Origin: Tillandsia leiboldiana | Taxonomy: Eukaryota; Streptophyta; Magnoliopsida; Poales; Bromeliaceae | Assembly (NCBI GenBank): GCA_029204045.2 | Contig: CM055060.1 | Span: forward strand, 59,624,104-59,688,103 | DNA: 64,000 nucleotides | Reading direction: 5' to 3' | In this document: piece by piece, positions 47,703 through 59,961 of the stretch | Layout: the number at the start of each line of letters is the position of its first letter | Position numbering within the stretch: position 1 is the stretch's first letter | Made by a program: the position numbers and the translations under genes | The notes under the pieces: model-generated | Databases searched by the model: none | Seen by the model: only the letters and a program-made list of their open reading frames with translations | What the model was told of the DNA's origin: nothing

Positions 47703-48962
47703 AGATATATGTTTCTTTTGTGCTGTTACATATCCAAATTCCGGGGGTCAACCTCTGGATGACGACGATTAGGAATCGCCTGTTCTATCGAATTGTTCTT
47801 TTAGGGTTTAAGTCATGTTTGAAGACCACCTTAGCAGCTTCTCTTTCTTAGATCAGTGTGGGGACTACAACTTTTCAAGGATTTTTGTAGTATCGTTGAA
47901 GCTTGGCATAATATAATTTGGGAATAAACAGTTTTACTACGTGGAAACATACTGTTCATGAGGTATTACAACGTACGTGCATTGACAAGGACACATAGAT
48001 TCCATAGTTACGTAGCGGTTTATTGAGAAATTAATCATACCAAGTATAGATAATATAAGATTTTAGTTAAAACTTTAGAGTGATTTATTAGACTATAGCT
48101 AGCCCTTTCAATCATGTTAGGCCCCTAAGTTTTTATTTCCATATTTCTTGTTCATTAAACATAAATAGCTAGGTATGCATGCATGTTAGATGATGATGCT
48201 TCATTTATTTCAAATTGAATGCATCACTAATGTACATTTCATCCATTCAATAGATAGAAATTATGTATTAATTAATACTTGATGTGGCCAGAAAAAAACA
48301 CTCTAAACAAAAAAAAAAAAAAAAATGTACACTGCTCATTTAATAGAGTTTTTACTAGTCACGTCAAATAATTAGTAAATAATCAACTCTCATCTATTAG
48401 ATAGATAGGTTGTATATCATATATTATTTTTGGAGTGTAAGTGTAATATTACCTTTTGTATTATATATATTCCACTCACTAGTGGCAGCTTGATATATTG
48501 GTGAAACAATTAATTATAAAAAAATTAAAATTAATAATAAATGAATAAATTAAGAACGAAAACGTACATTAAAAGAATAATTAATTCACGTTACAATTTT
48601 TGTTTTAAAAGAAGCAAATTGAATCATACAAATATATTACTTTAGTTATTTTTATATATCGATCTCAATACGATTTGTGCCAAATTTGTATCAAAATTAA
48701 ATTTCAGCTTATCTTTGAGGAAGTGGTGATTTTCATTGATTCGTTCTATGCACCCAAATTGGTACATAATAAAAGTAAATAAATTATTCGATTAAAATAT
48801 ACTAAGTGATTAAAATAACAAGTAATTAGGTAATTTAATTAAGGAGGGGGCGCCCCTTGGTGGGTACATAATCGTGCGGTTGTCTCGTCCTCCCATGAAT
48901 GCGCTGCTCCCATCAGTCGGTTTGTTCGTTGACCCACAACATCAGCTTGCCCCAGATACTCG

Positions 48963-48979
48963 CACGTGCACGGCACGTG
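48963..48979. promoter_or_regulatory. Pair of G-boxes
   Basis: GCACGTGCACGGCACGTGC contains CACGTG at 48963-48968 and 48974-48979, 11 bp apart, about one helical turn. It lies in a short GC-richer patch far from any gene. Confidence 0.45.
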
Positions 48980-49469
48980 CCATCAATGTGCACAAGTTAA
49001 TAAATTGAGCTACAGGAACATGCATGGATCTGGATAAGAGAAAGGATAAATTTAGATAAGATTAAAATAATAATAATAATAAAAAAAAACAGGGTGTTCT
49101 AAAATTGTTATTTTGATTTCTACCGGTACTTTTTTATCAGTCGCATTAAAATTTGAGTTCGGATGAAATTTTTGTCCCCCACTATATGCCATTATGGACG
49201 ATTACTGTTTTTACTACTCAAAAGCGTTGTGGTGGTTTAAAGGTTTCGCCTAAATCTTTGGTTCCTTTTGAAAATTAGAGTATTTGTGAATATTTAGATA
49301 AAGATAAAATCTGATCGAATATGCATCAGATAGTGTAAAATTTGTACTCATATTTATATTTAAATTTAGATTTGAATTTGAATATTTGGTAAATATTAAA
49401 ATTTAAATTTATGTTCGATAAAAAAAAAATTGGATACAAGCCGAATATCAAGTAGACACTAATAGAAAT

Positions 49470-49472
<3 letters not shown>

Positions 49473-49548
<76 letters not shown>
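49473..49548. repeat. (TA)n(GA)n compound microsatellite
   Basis: TA run 49473-49513 followed by GA run to 49548. It forms the left border of a MITE and is mirrored by (CT)n(TA)n on its right. Confidence 0.95.
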
Positions 49549-49550
<2 letters not shown>

Positions 49551-49772
49551 AGACTGGAATATTATTAATAGTACAAATTTATTTGTGCTATTAAGTTTTT
49601 AATCCTTGGATTAAAAAATGTGTGGTTGAGATGATAGTGGGCCCCTTGGATTTAATAAATGCTTGAAAAAATAGTAAAATCTAACGGATGAAAATGATCA
49701 AAGAGTTTGATCTAAAGGTAGAAAACTTAATAGCACAAATAACTTGGTACTATTAATAGTATAATAGCCGGA
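49549..49772. mobile_element. MITE of family A (copy 2), bordered by mirrored microsatellites
   Basis: Termini carry ATTATTAATAGTAC on the left and GTACTATTAATAGTAT on the right, which are inverted. The interior, read in reverse, shows the family pattern ACTATCATCTCAACCACACA. It is bordered left by (TA)n(GA)n and right by (CT)n(TA)n, so the whole 49473-49841 block is a large inverted repeat. Confidence 0.7.
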
Positions 49773-49776
49773 CTTT

Positions 49777-49792
49777 CTCTCTCTCTCTCTCT

Positions 49793-49841
<49 letters not shown>
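49777..49841. repeat. (CT)n(TA)n compound microsatellite
   Basis: CT run 49777-49794, then TA run to 49841, the mirror image of 49473-49548. Confidence 0.95.
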
Positions 49842-49842
<1 letters not shown>

Positions 49843-51194
49843 TTAAACAAAAAAAAAATGCCATTATATATTAAAGTTTTTAAATTTGTACAAAAAAAAA
49901 GAAATAAATAAAAAAAAATTAAAAAATTAATGTCAAAAATGGGCTCATAACGGAGGTTAAATGTTGAAAAAATGGCGAAACCTGAAGAAAAATAATAAAT
50001 CCGATAATAAATCGGAATTTGAATCTGAAAAAAATTCAAATTCAAAATTCGGATTCGAAGTTATCTAACTCGGAATCAAATTGTATGGGGTAATATCCGT
50101 TTCATTTTCACCAATACTTTTTTAGGGGATGGGTCGAGCCCCTGAAATTATTGCATGAACTAGTCTCACCAAGTCAGCAAGAAAACCAGTATACAATTTT
50201 TTAAAAAATTATAATTTTCAGTATAATTGTTTAATATGAAAATTTATTTAGCATTTTACTGTTTATTAATATATTATCTTATTATATAAATTGACTAAAA
50301 GATATTATATTATTCGTTTTATTAAATTAAGTAATATGAGTGAGACCGCCGGATCACTCGAAAGAGCGAAAAAAAAAAAAAAAAAAAAACATTTTTTTAT
50401 TCTATACTATAAAGTCAGCACAATCGATATACGATTTCAATTAAGACACTGAAATATCATTCCAACTTCATCTATTGCGTCAACTCTTTTCTAACCTAAT
50501 TGACGGTGAATAAGAAATCAGTGTTTGTTTGCTAAAGAATTGTTAGTGTAAATACACGAAATAGATGTTAGACTATAATAAAATATGAAAAGTGTCAACG
50601 AGACGATCAAACTGAGGCACGGACATTTCGCTCTTTTTTAGTAGATTCAAGTTCTTTACGGTAGGCAAAGTTTTTTAACTGATACAGCAGAACACTTTCT
50701 TGTTCCCTTCAGGATACAACGGTTCGACCATCGTCGTGTGGCTTCACCAACTCTGCACAAAGTAGATGAGCTCAAAGCTCTACAAAAAAGAACACGTTTT
50801 TTTTTTACCACTTTCTCTCTCAAGTAGTATAGTTTTTTAATCTTTTTGATATTTTTATTGATATACATCAACAGAATAAAAAAGCTCTCTTTATATAAAC
50901 TTGTAAAACCTATAGATTACAAGTTAATTAAGCAAAATTAAATATTAGGAATTAGCTTAGTTTTTCTAACGAGTTCAAAAATGAAAATATGTTAACAATG
51001 AATGCAAAATATAAATGATATAACCTCTCTTAACTTAATTCATTGTATAGATTATTAAAATTAAAATTATATTTAATAATAAAATGTTACAACAAAAATA
51101 ATTTCATTTCTGATTGTCCATCAATTCGCTAACAAGTAGGAAATAAGGAATAATTATAAAAAAATAATTATAATTTATATAATTTTATGTTAAG

Positions 51195-51460
51195 AGAGCT
51201 ATGTGGAATGTGGATGGCTCGAGGCTTTACAGTCGGGTCCATGGTGGACCTGGTGCAGGGGATGAGTTGTGCGGAGCCCGCACGAGAGATATGTTGACGT
51301 GTGACGGCGATTCCAACGGAAAAGCGACAGATTCCGGCACTCCGTGAGGGGCCGGTCACGGCTTACGCCATCCTTTTACGAGGTAACGGCATCTGATTCG
51401 CCGTTAGCTTTGACGTTACGAATGGCTGTGCGCGTGGTCACGTGTGGGAAAGGTGACGGA
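51195..51460. other. GC-rich patch with ACGT-core motifs, no gene recognised
   Basis: Higher GC than its surroundings. It includes TGACG-type (TTGACGTGTGACGG, TTTGACGTTACG) and GTCACGTGTG motifs, the cores bound by bZIP factors. It resembles promoter DNA but no gene follows on either side within several kb. Confidence 0.35.
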
Positions 51461-51575
51461 TTAAAAAAAGGCAAGGTAAGAAATTTAAAAAATAAAAAAA
51501 GATTTGGTGACCTATTATGATTAAAGTGACTCTCATGTGAAAGATATACATAATTAAATTTTTACGTTTAATTCA

Positions 51576-51577
<2 letters not shown>

Positions 51578-51654
<77 letters not shown>
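51578..51654. repeat. (TA)n microsatellite, about 77 bp
   Basis: Uninterrupted AT dinucleotides. Confidence 0.97.
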
Positions 51655-51658
<4 letters not shown>

Positions 51659-52815
51659 CTATTTCTGTAATTAATTAACTTTTTCGTGTTATTGAAAACA
51701 ATGTACAACTATACAACTACACAGTTCATCAATGAGTACTAATTAAAGCTGGGCCACTTCAATAAAGGTTTAAGTATCGTATACAACACCAATAACTAAA
51801 ATTAGTGCTTGATCAACATAGAAAGAGAACTGATTTAATAAAAATAAAAATAATTGTTTTACTATATATCAATTCCTATACAGAAATTAATCTCTTATCT
51901 AAATTGTTATATTTATACAACAATTCAAATTCGGATGCACACATTTTTTTTTTTTTTTTAGCCATACAAAGATAGAAAGTTCATCTAATTACGCATTAAT
52001 TAGACATGCAGTTTATTATATTATATATGATATATACTGGAGTTGCAGAGAACTTGCTCACAGTATCATTGTTAATAGATCGATTAACTAAAAGAATAAA
52101 TTTTTTTTTCCCTTTTTTAAAAAACTGGTGTCTTAATTATTAGACATTAATTACAATATTTGTGAATTGATGCGGGTGAAGTAAACGTGGGTCTGTTTAG
52201 GCCACATACATGTAGTACCAGAATTAATAGAAAAAGTAAAGCAAGATTACAAAAATCTCTTCTTACTTTGCTTCCGAGAATATTCTTCGTAATCTAGGTG
52301 ATTAGAATATGAACGATCCATTCATTTTGCGTCGTGAACTGCACACACCCCGTAATTAATGTACCTGTACATGTTAAGTACTTGTTAATTAAGCAACAGT
52401 TAACATAAATCTATTGACTCCGTATTAAGCACGAGAAGCAAAAAAAAGATTAGTAGTTGAATATACGGGTAATTAATTGATGGCTAATTAATCAGAGTAT
52501 CCCTTTACAATTGAAGAAAAAGAAATTAAGGCGTTTCTATAGAAGAAATAATGTAAAATAAAATAAAATCCAATTAAAGAAGCCAATTCACTTTTTCCAA
52601 AAGCACATGTGCAAATTAAAATATTTTTCAAACTATAATTATAATTACTATTCAGTTACACCTGAACATATGTAAATTTTTTTTTTTTTCCAAATTTGGT
52701 ACATACGAAAGCTATGATTTTAAAAATACAGAGTAAGACAAATTAATAAATTGTCAAAGCCTACTTGAAATATATATATATAAGCTAAATCATATAATAT
52801 ATATATATATATATA

Positions 52816-53023
52816 GAATTAAGCTTCTATGCTTTTAAAAATACCAAGTTATTTATGCTTGTGAGTTTTTATCCTTGGATGTAAAAATGTGTGGTAGGAT
52901 GATGATGGGTCCCTTGGGTTTAGTGGGTGGTTGGTAGAATAGTATGATCTAAGAGATAGAATTAATCAAATGGTTAGATCTAACGATAGAAAACTTACAA
53001 GCACCAATTACAAGCACTAAAAA
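52816..53023. mobile_element. MITE of family A (copy 3)
   Basis: Follows a TA run (52788-52815). It shares ATCCTTGGATGTAAAAATGT and GATGATGGGTCCCTTGG with copy 2 (reverse orientation of the 61750 copy). Its ends carry inverted GCTTGTxAGTTTT-like motifs. Confidence 0.6.
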
Positions 53024-54372
53024 CTTAAAAAAAAAAAGATAACATGCTATTTTTTCTAAAAAAAAATACCATTGTATTTTTTTAAGTTCTATTTAGTAAT
53101 ATATAACATATAATTAGGCATTACTTAGCATGTTTAAGTTTCTTGTTAGGTTGTAATTTTATTACATGATCGATCTTGTGGAGAGATCAACTCTAATTAG
53201 TCAAATAGCACTCGACAACTATATATCCAAACACAAGGAGTAAAAGACTTTAGCATTTGAGATCTTAAGTTTAAAATCTAATTATTTTATATTTATAATT
53301 AAACATATTTTTTAAAAAGATAAATAAATCGGATGGCATGGTTTCTTTCTCTCTCTCTCAAAAAAAAAAAAATAAAAAATCATAGCATTTTCTTAAGTTA
53401 TATTTGCAAATAGATAACATATAATTAGGCATTACTCAATATGTTTTAGTTTCTCGTGAGCTTGTAATTTTTTTACATACTTGATCTTGTGAAAAGATCA
53501 ACTTTTATTAACCAAATAGTGCTTGACAACTATACATCCAAAGGCAAGCGACAAATGACTCCATAATGGTAAACACTCGTGTTGGAACCAGAAAGATCGC
53601 CACGTAATAAGAAGGTCGATCAGCATAGTTGATCGGCTCGAGTAAATTAAAAAATGACACGTGATACGTACTAGGAGTCGAGAAAAAATTGTTTAAACTA
53701 GGATGAGATTTAGCCGGAAATAAGTTAACATCGGAAAGTGAAAATTTTATGGTCAACATGTTTATAATCTGAGTACGCTCCGCAAAATAAGGAACGTGCC
53801 GAGAACCACGGAATATAACTAAAAAAATTGTCACTATGCGAAATGACAAATAACCGCTGACGAAAGACGCATCAACATAAATAGACGAACTTTATCTATA
53901 ATAAAAGTTCTTCACACATACAAGTAAGCTGCCACATCAATTTAATTTCATTTAATTTCCAGCATTTAAGAACTTTTTATTGTAGTTTTCGAGCTTTCTT
54001 AGTTTTAATAGCTTAGTTAAGAATTTTGTTAATACCTTAGTGACTTTCAAAGTTTTGTTAGGAATAGTTTTTAACCTTGAAATTGGTTTCTTTTTTGAGT
54101 GAATACGTCTCAGCTATTTAGACCGAATCTATTTTTTGCTTTTTAAACCGAATTCGATTGAGTCGATTTCTTTTCAACTTGGTCGTTTGAGTTTGCAGCG
54201 CATTTCGAGAGTCAATCAGAAAACCGATCTTCGACCTGGCATTGTTAGACCCAGTCAACAGTCCAACCTCAGTTGGAGCAAAGTAACTTGAAATTTCAAA
54301 TTCGAAGCATAATTACTTTGCTTTTCTAACTAAGTTTATTGATAAAAAAAATAAACAAAGTAAATGAAACAT

Positions 54373-54410
<38 letters not shown>

Positions 54411-55519
54411 AAAAAAAAATCTAAATTCACTCTCTTTAATCTTCCAATCTAAATCACCAATAACATTTTTTAATTAAAAATTAAACCAATTATCATTTAT
54501 TTATTGGTGAATTAACTTAATTGTTACATTCAAAACTCTAATTTTCTGTGAATAAATAATCTAACCCAAGCTGTAATTCATAGTAAACAACAAATAGCTT
54601 TTAAGCTCCAGCTGTTTAAACAAATAAAGCCCAAATTAATAATCTCCTATCTAATTAATCAAGCAAAGTTTGACTTAGATTATGCTTAAAGAAATAGAGA
54701 GATGAATAGTACACAAGGACACTCTAGGTTCACATTGACCTTTGGGTGCGACGGGCGTAGGCCGATATGGTTAGTTTAGTTAGGATCACAACCGTCCAAT
54801 AATCAACACGCGAATCATGATGATGATGAAAGTACAGCAGAAATTATAGACTCTCCCTACTACAAATTACTTAAATATAATTGCTGAAATTAAGAATAGA
54901 GTTGACATTGTTGTGTACGCAAACGTTACAATCAATCGTACGTCATCACCTTTATTTTTATTTTTTTTAAAAAAAATTATTATTTAATTTAATATGTGAA
55001 GGGGAGAATGGACGGTCATGATCTAATGGGCTCGGTGCTATGCTGGGGTCCACCCGATTTATCTAATATCTGCTCGTGGGCCCCATTCCACCTCATACCA
55101 CCTCTTCCCCTCTAACGTTATCCGCAATACAAAGTTCCCCGGGTGATCTCCGGTGTAACCTGCAAATCGAACGGTAACGAATCCATTACCATTAACCATT
55201 CCGGGTTTTGGATAAACACCGAACCTCGGTCCGAAGCCAAAAATGGTTATAAAAGCTGCGGCCGAAATTGGATGCCTCGGTACGTTGCTCCGCTTGACAT
55301 AATTGAATGAAAAATGCCGTGCACATGATAAATTAATATTATTTAATTTTATTTAATATAAATTTTATATTAAAATTTTGTATTGTATTAAATATTATAA
55401 TTATATACGGACGAAATTATGCTTCAGTATAACAAAGCGAACGGACATAAAAATTTTGTGAGATGTCGACGCACGCTGTACAATTTAAGAGAGAAAATAG
55501 ATGCCGCATAATAGGGGTG

Positions 55520-55697
55520 TTTTCGTCAAGGATAAATATAAATGTACACTTTATAAAAAGTGTATATTTTATATTTTATTTTATTTTGAAATAAGATAAA
55601 TTTTATTGATCATATTATGTGATCAGTAAAAAAAATATTTATTCTAAAATAAAATAAAGTATAGAATATATACCTCTTATAGGATGTACACCTAGCA
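55520..55697. mobile_element. Foldback MITE, family C (diverged copy)
   Basis: The left arm has ATGTACACTTTATAAAAAG then TTATTTTATTTTGAAATAAG. The right arm carries the inverse, TTATTCTAAAATAAAATAAA then AGGATGTACACCTAGCAT. The arms pair over most of their length around a centre near TGATCATATTATGTGATCA. Confidence 0.6.
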
Positions 55698-55794
55698 TCC
55701 CCTTTCGTCAATTACGTAGGCGAAATAATTAGCAGCGTGGTGGCACGGGGAGAAGTATCACGGAAGTAAAAGGGCATTTTGGGTAGTCCGGCGA

Positions 55795-55802
55795 TATAAA
55801 TA
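55795..55802 (+). promoter_or_regulatory. TATA box of the bHLH gene
   Basis: TATAAATA lies 655 bp upstream of the main ATG and just before a pyrimidine-rich leader. Transcription starting about 30 bp downstream would give a roughly 630-base 5' leader. Confidence 0.55.
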
Positions 55803-55825
55803 GCCAGGGTGGAGGGTGGTGTGGA

Positions 55826-56456
55826 TTGTTCGCCTCTGCCGCTTCTCAATTTCTTATACTGGTCTCCTTTTCTTTCTCCATCTTCTTTTTTTTTTAAAAA
55901 AAAAAAAATTTACTTTTTTATTTATAATTTTCCTCACTTCCATATTAAAAAGCTCGAAACCACTTCCTTGATTTCGGTGCTTCGAGGGGAGAGAGAAAAA
56001 AAAAGGGAGTTAGAGAGAGGAGAGGATTCGTTCGATGGCGAGTGGAGTACGCAATTCGTGAATCTCCGATTTTTTTTTGGATCTTTTTTTTTCGCGGTTT
56101 TCGATCGAATCGCGGGGGTTTGAGCTGGGGAAATCGTACGGATCGGAGATTGGATTTGGAGTACGGGCGAGCATAGCGAACTCTCCTCGTTAATCCTGCT
56201 CCCAGGGTTTGGCCTTTTCGTGATGGCGAAGAGGCGGAAGCGTGGGGATTCAGCTGAATTGGAGCTGCTGCTTCTTCTCGACCTATATCCTTGATCTGCT
56301 TCGATTGGGCGCTCCATAAATCTCAGAGAGAATCCGAGACGAAACCTGAATCTAGAATAAGGAAGAGTGTGAGCTCGAGATCGAGATCGAGGGAGGGAGG
56401 GAGAGCGAGAGAGAGAGAGAGAGAGAGAGGAGGGGGCCGAAGAGATCGATCGAGTG
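55826..56456 (+). promoter_or_regulatory. Long 5' leader of the bHLH gene with two ATG uORFs and a GA repeat
   Basis: Downstream of the TATA box are a uORF of 8 codons plus stop (56035-56061) and a uORF encoding 23 residues (56223-56294, MAKRRKRGDSAELELLLLLD then LYP). A GA repeat lies at 56404-56429. Both uORFs end before the main ATG and could limit its translation. Confidence 0.5.
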
Positions 56457-56633
56457 ATGTACGGATCGCCACAAGCGGCGAGGTCAAAGGATCTGAACCT
56501 TCCGGTATCGGCAGCGCCGCCCTTCGGGGGCCGGAAAGAGGAATCGGAGCTCCTCCACCGTCACCACCACCACCACCATCACCAGCGGGATCATCAACAA
56601 CATCAACACCATAATCCTCCTCCTCCTCATCAT

Positions 56634-56665
<32 letters not shown>

Positions 56666-57018
56666 GCAGATGAGCTCGGGATTGCTTCGCTACCGATCGG
56701 CGCCGACTATGATCCTGGGCGAAGTCGTCGACGACTTCCTCCCCGTGCGCCCGTCGAGCCCCGAGACGGAGACGATGTTCGCCCGCTACCTAGCCACCTC
56801 CGATCTCCGCGACGAGATCCGGGAGAAGCCTCCCTCGGCCGCCGCCCAGAGGAGCTCCGCGTTCGCTTCAGCGATGGACGACGCCGCGGCGTCGCAGCAG
56901 CAGCAGCAGATGATGTACCACTCGCATCATCAGCCGATGCCGAACCACGGATCGGTGGAGGGCCTGTATCGCACGGCGAGCTCCGCGGCGATAGACCTGG
57001 AGCCGATGAAGAGCGAAA

Positions 57019-57053
<35 letters not shown>

Positions 57054-59141
57054 AATAATCTCATCCGCCATAGCAGCTCTCCCGCGGGCATATTCTCCCA
57101 TTTAAACGTAGATAATGGTACGATCTCCAATCTCTCTCTCTCTCTCTCTCTCTCTGTGTCGCTTCATCTACAGTTCTGATCTCACATACTGTTGCTTAAT
57201 TAATGGGCGTGCTTTAAAAATCGTTACGGATGGGAAATTTCCGACTCTTATTAATTGCTATTCATGAGCAGAAACCGTTAGCTATTGATCCAATCGGGAA
57301 AGATTTCCTATTTTAGATAAATCGACGAGGAAAAAATCTCGTCTCGTGTTTGTTTAGATGCTTGATGAAGGGAAGTTTCTGCTTCTGGGGACACATCCAA
57401 GGTGGAATAAATTCTCTCTGCCATGTAGGTTATTCCATGATGAGGGGGATAGGCGGGTTCAGGAACGGGAGTAACTCCCTGGCAGGGGTCGATGCCGCGA
57501 ATAATAATTGCAACAGCAACAGAATGAAGGGTCAGATTAGCTTCTCGTCGAGGCAGGGGTCTCTCATGTCCCAGATCTCCGGGATGGGGAGCGAGGGCGG
57601 CGCTATCGGCGGTAGCAGTCCCGAGGACGGTGGCAACAGCGGCGGCACCGCATCCGCCGGAGGCCGCTACATCCCGGGCTACCCTGTCGGCTCGTGGGAC
57701 GACCCTCCTCTGCTCTCCGACCACTTCTCCGGCAGTTTAAAACGAGGGAGAGACACACAAGGGAAGATAATCTGCGGCCTCAACCAATCGGAGCATCAGG
57801 TACTACTGCTTTCGTATTAGATTAGATTATATTAGATTGATCTTCTGGATAACCACTTGGTATGATCTTTGAGTAACAGCTGTTCAATCAAAGCCCCTCT
57901 AAGGTAATAATTTTTTGGGTGCAGAATGGTCTGATGCATCAATTTAGCCTGCCAAAGACTTCGTCGGAGATGGTCGCGATCGAGAAGTTCTTGCAGTTCC
58001 ACGATGCTGTGCCGTGTAAGATCCGAGCCAAGCGAGGCTGTGCCACCCACCCGCGAAGTATCGCCGAAAGGGTAATTGATTGGTCTCTTAATAGATGTTC
58101 TGTAAATGTATTCGGTACGATTGTTATGGTCGATCCTTTTAGAGCTTTGAGATTGATTAATGGCTATACTGTTGGATTTGATCTGCCAGGTGAGGAGAAC
58201 TCGAATTAGCGAACGGATGCGGAAGTTGCAAGAGCTCGTCCCCAACATGGACAAGGTAGTAATTAATTAACACTCTCCGGTAGAACAGTAGTTGCGCTCT
58301 TTAATTTAAACCTATCTAGAAGATAAATTAAGCATTACGTCACTATAAAAAAGTTAAGCTTTAATCAATTTGTCTGATTAGTTTGTTCGCTTAAGTGATT
58401 TCATCAAATCTCTCATTAGATTCTATGTACGAGAGTTGGGTGGAAATTAAATTACTTGTCCTTCTCAGTTACCTAGAACTAGTATTTGCTGTCTTAGTGG
58501 GCATGATAGCATCGACTTGTCTTCCAAAGAAATTTTTTTTTTTTGCATTTAATTGGCTTGCAAAGGTGAAAAGGTAACTTGCCTTATTTGGGCATGGCCC
58601 ATATTAACTAAAATCCAATTAGACACCGATAGTTTCTGGTGATTGTGATGACTAGTTAGTTCTCATTGGTGAATGTTGTTGACATTCAATGGGATATTGT
58701 TCAGTCACTTACTGACATTTAAATCGTTAGTACACTTGAAACGTCTTAAATCATATCAAGGTAAAATTATTATAGGATTTGTTCATTAAATTCAACGAAA
58801 ACCTAACAATTTTGGGCTCTTATCACAATACCATCTTGTTTATCCTCCAATTAATTTAATGTCACTTCTTAACAGCAAACCAACACCGCCGACATGTTAG
58901 ATTTAGCCGTCGACTACATCAAAGATCTTCAGAAGCAGGTCAAGGTATATATATATCAATTAATCCCTATACGAGCGCATACTAATCTCCTACAATTACA
59001 GCACCATATCTATTAAGATTCTGATCTTGACTCTTTTCTCTTTGTCATGGATCGCCGTGTTTGAAGACAATAACGGAGAACCGAGCAGGCTGTACCTGCT
59101 CTTCTAGCAAGCAAAAGCAGTACCAAAATCCAGCGGCGTGA
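56457..59141 (+). CDS. bHLH transcription factor, FBH/AKS type (bHLH122/128/130-like)
   Basis: Six exons, 56457-57117, 57429-57799, 57925-58071, 58190-58255, 58876-58944 and 59067-59141, give 462 residues. The ATG at 56457 gives MYGSPQAARSKDLNL. The N-terminal half has His and Gln runs coded by CAC/CAT and CAG repeats, then the subfamily block LLRYRSAPTMILGEVVDDFL. Exon 2 ends in LKRGRDTQGKIICGLNQSEHQ. The bHLH domain spans about 378-432: KIRAKRGCATHPRSIAERVRR (basic), then ISERMRKLQELVPNMDK and TADMLDLAVDYIKDLQKQV. A Cys-bearing tail, GCTCSSSKQKQ, follows. These features match FBH1-4/AKS factors, which bind E-boxes in flowering (CONSTANS) and guard-cell potassium-channel promoters. At2g42280 (FBH4) is a likely counterpart from memory. 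Nuclear location is expected. Confidence 0.95.
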
Positions 59142-59924
59142 GTTCGAATCGCCGTACATGCTACATATAGTAACATTTGATTGCTGGATGAGATCTCGGA
59201 AACAGGCCTTTTTATAAGTTATAGTGATGAGCTTCAACTTCACCAGTGGAGTAGGGCCCCATTGACGCAGAGAAGAAATGTATAGTTTTGGTGGTACTTT
59301 GGGAAATTAAACTATATATATATTTATGTATACCTATCTACCACCATGTTGTATGTAATTTTTGCTTTTTGGTTTTTTAGTTGTCAATTGAGCTCATCAT
59401 CGGTCACCAACCACTTGCTGACAAAGGCAACATTTTTGGTATCTGTGTAAATGACGTTAGGTCATTCACAGCGGATGGCTTGAAATGGTTGGAGGCATCC
59501 TAGTTTTCTTCTTACCCGAAAATAGCTATGGGTAAAAGTGCATTAACAGGCATGAATGATGATCCACGAATGACTTATAACTCTATTAATATATACCATC
59601 CCCGACTCTCAATCTCAAACTTGTTAAATAGTACTGCTGCTGATGGCTTAGTATATATATAATATTCTCATATATCTGTAGCATGGTGAGCGAACTAAGA
59701 ATCTCCCTCCCAAAATCAGTTACTCCCCAGGACTCGGGAGTGAGGTTTCTTTTTTGATAGCAATCTCAAAAAAGGACTTCAAAATGAAAGAGAGAGATAA
59801 AGAGAGCGATGATACAGGGGGCGGTAAAAGATGCGAGCAGCAGTATTCAAACCCACGGATCACCATCTCTCTCCGTTCCCACGAAAAGAAGAGAGAGCGA
59901 AATAAAGAGAGAAAGTAAGAAGAG

Positions 59925-59961
<37 letters not shown>

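Larger units (their letters stand above)
44617..55790. other. 11-kb gene-free region rich in MITEs and microsatellites
   Basis: No recognisable coding exon. The short frames at 47061-47339 and 47511-47702 have no domain that can be named. Notable content is an ATT repeat (44890-44928), TA repeats (45784-45871, 49473-49513, 49795-49841, 51578-51654, 52788-52815), two family A MITEs, a G-box pair (48963-48979), a GC-rich patch (51195-51460) and a family C element (55520-55697). Confidence 0.5.

Noticed and set aside
55809..56123. 104-codon frame near the bHLH TATA box
   Set aside because: Starts only a few bases after the TATA box, so it is probably upstream of the transcript, and it is Phe/Lys low complexity.
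56291..56614. 107-codon frame overlapping the bHLH start
   Set aside because: Begins with TTG, is Arg/Glu low complexity from the GA repeat, and runs in another frame over the real coding exon.
59139..59160. tRNA T-loop-like GAGTTCGAATC
   Set aside because: Lies across the bHLH stop codon; no acceptor stem, D-arm or anticodon arm surrounds it.
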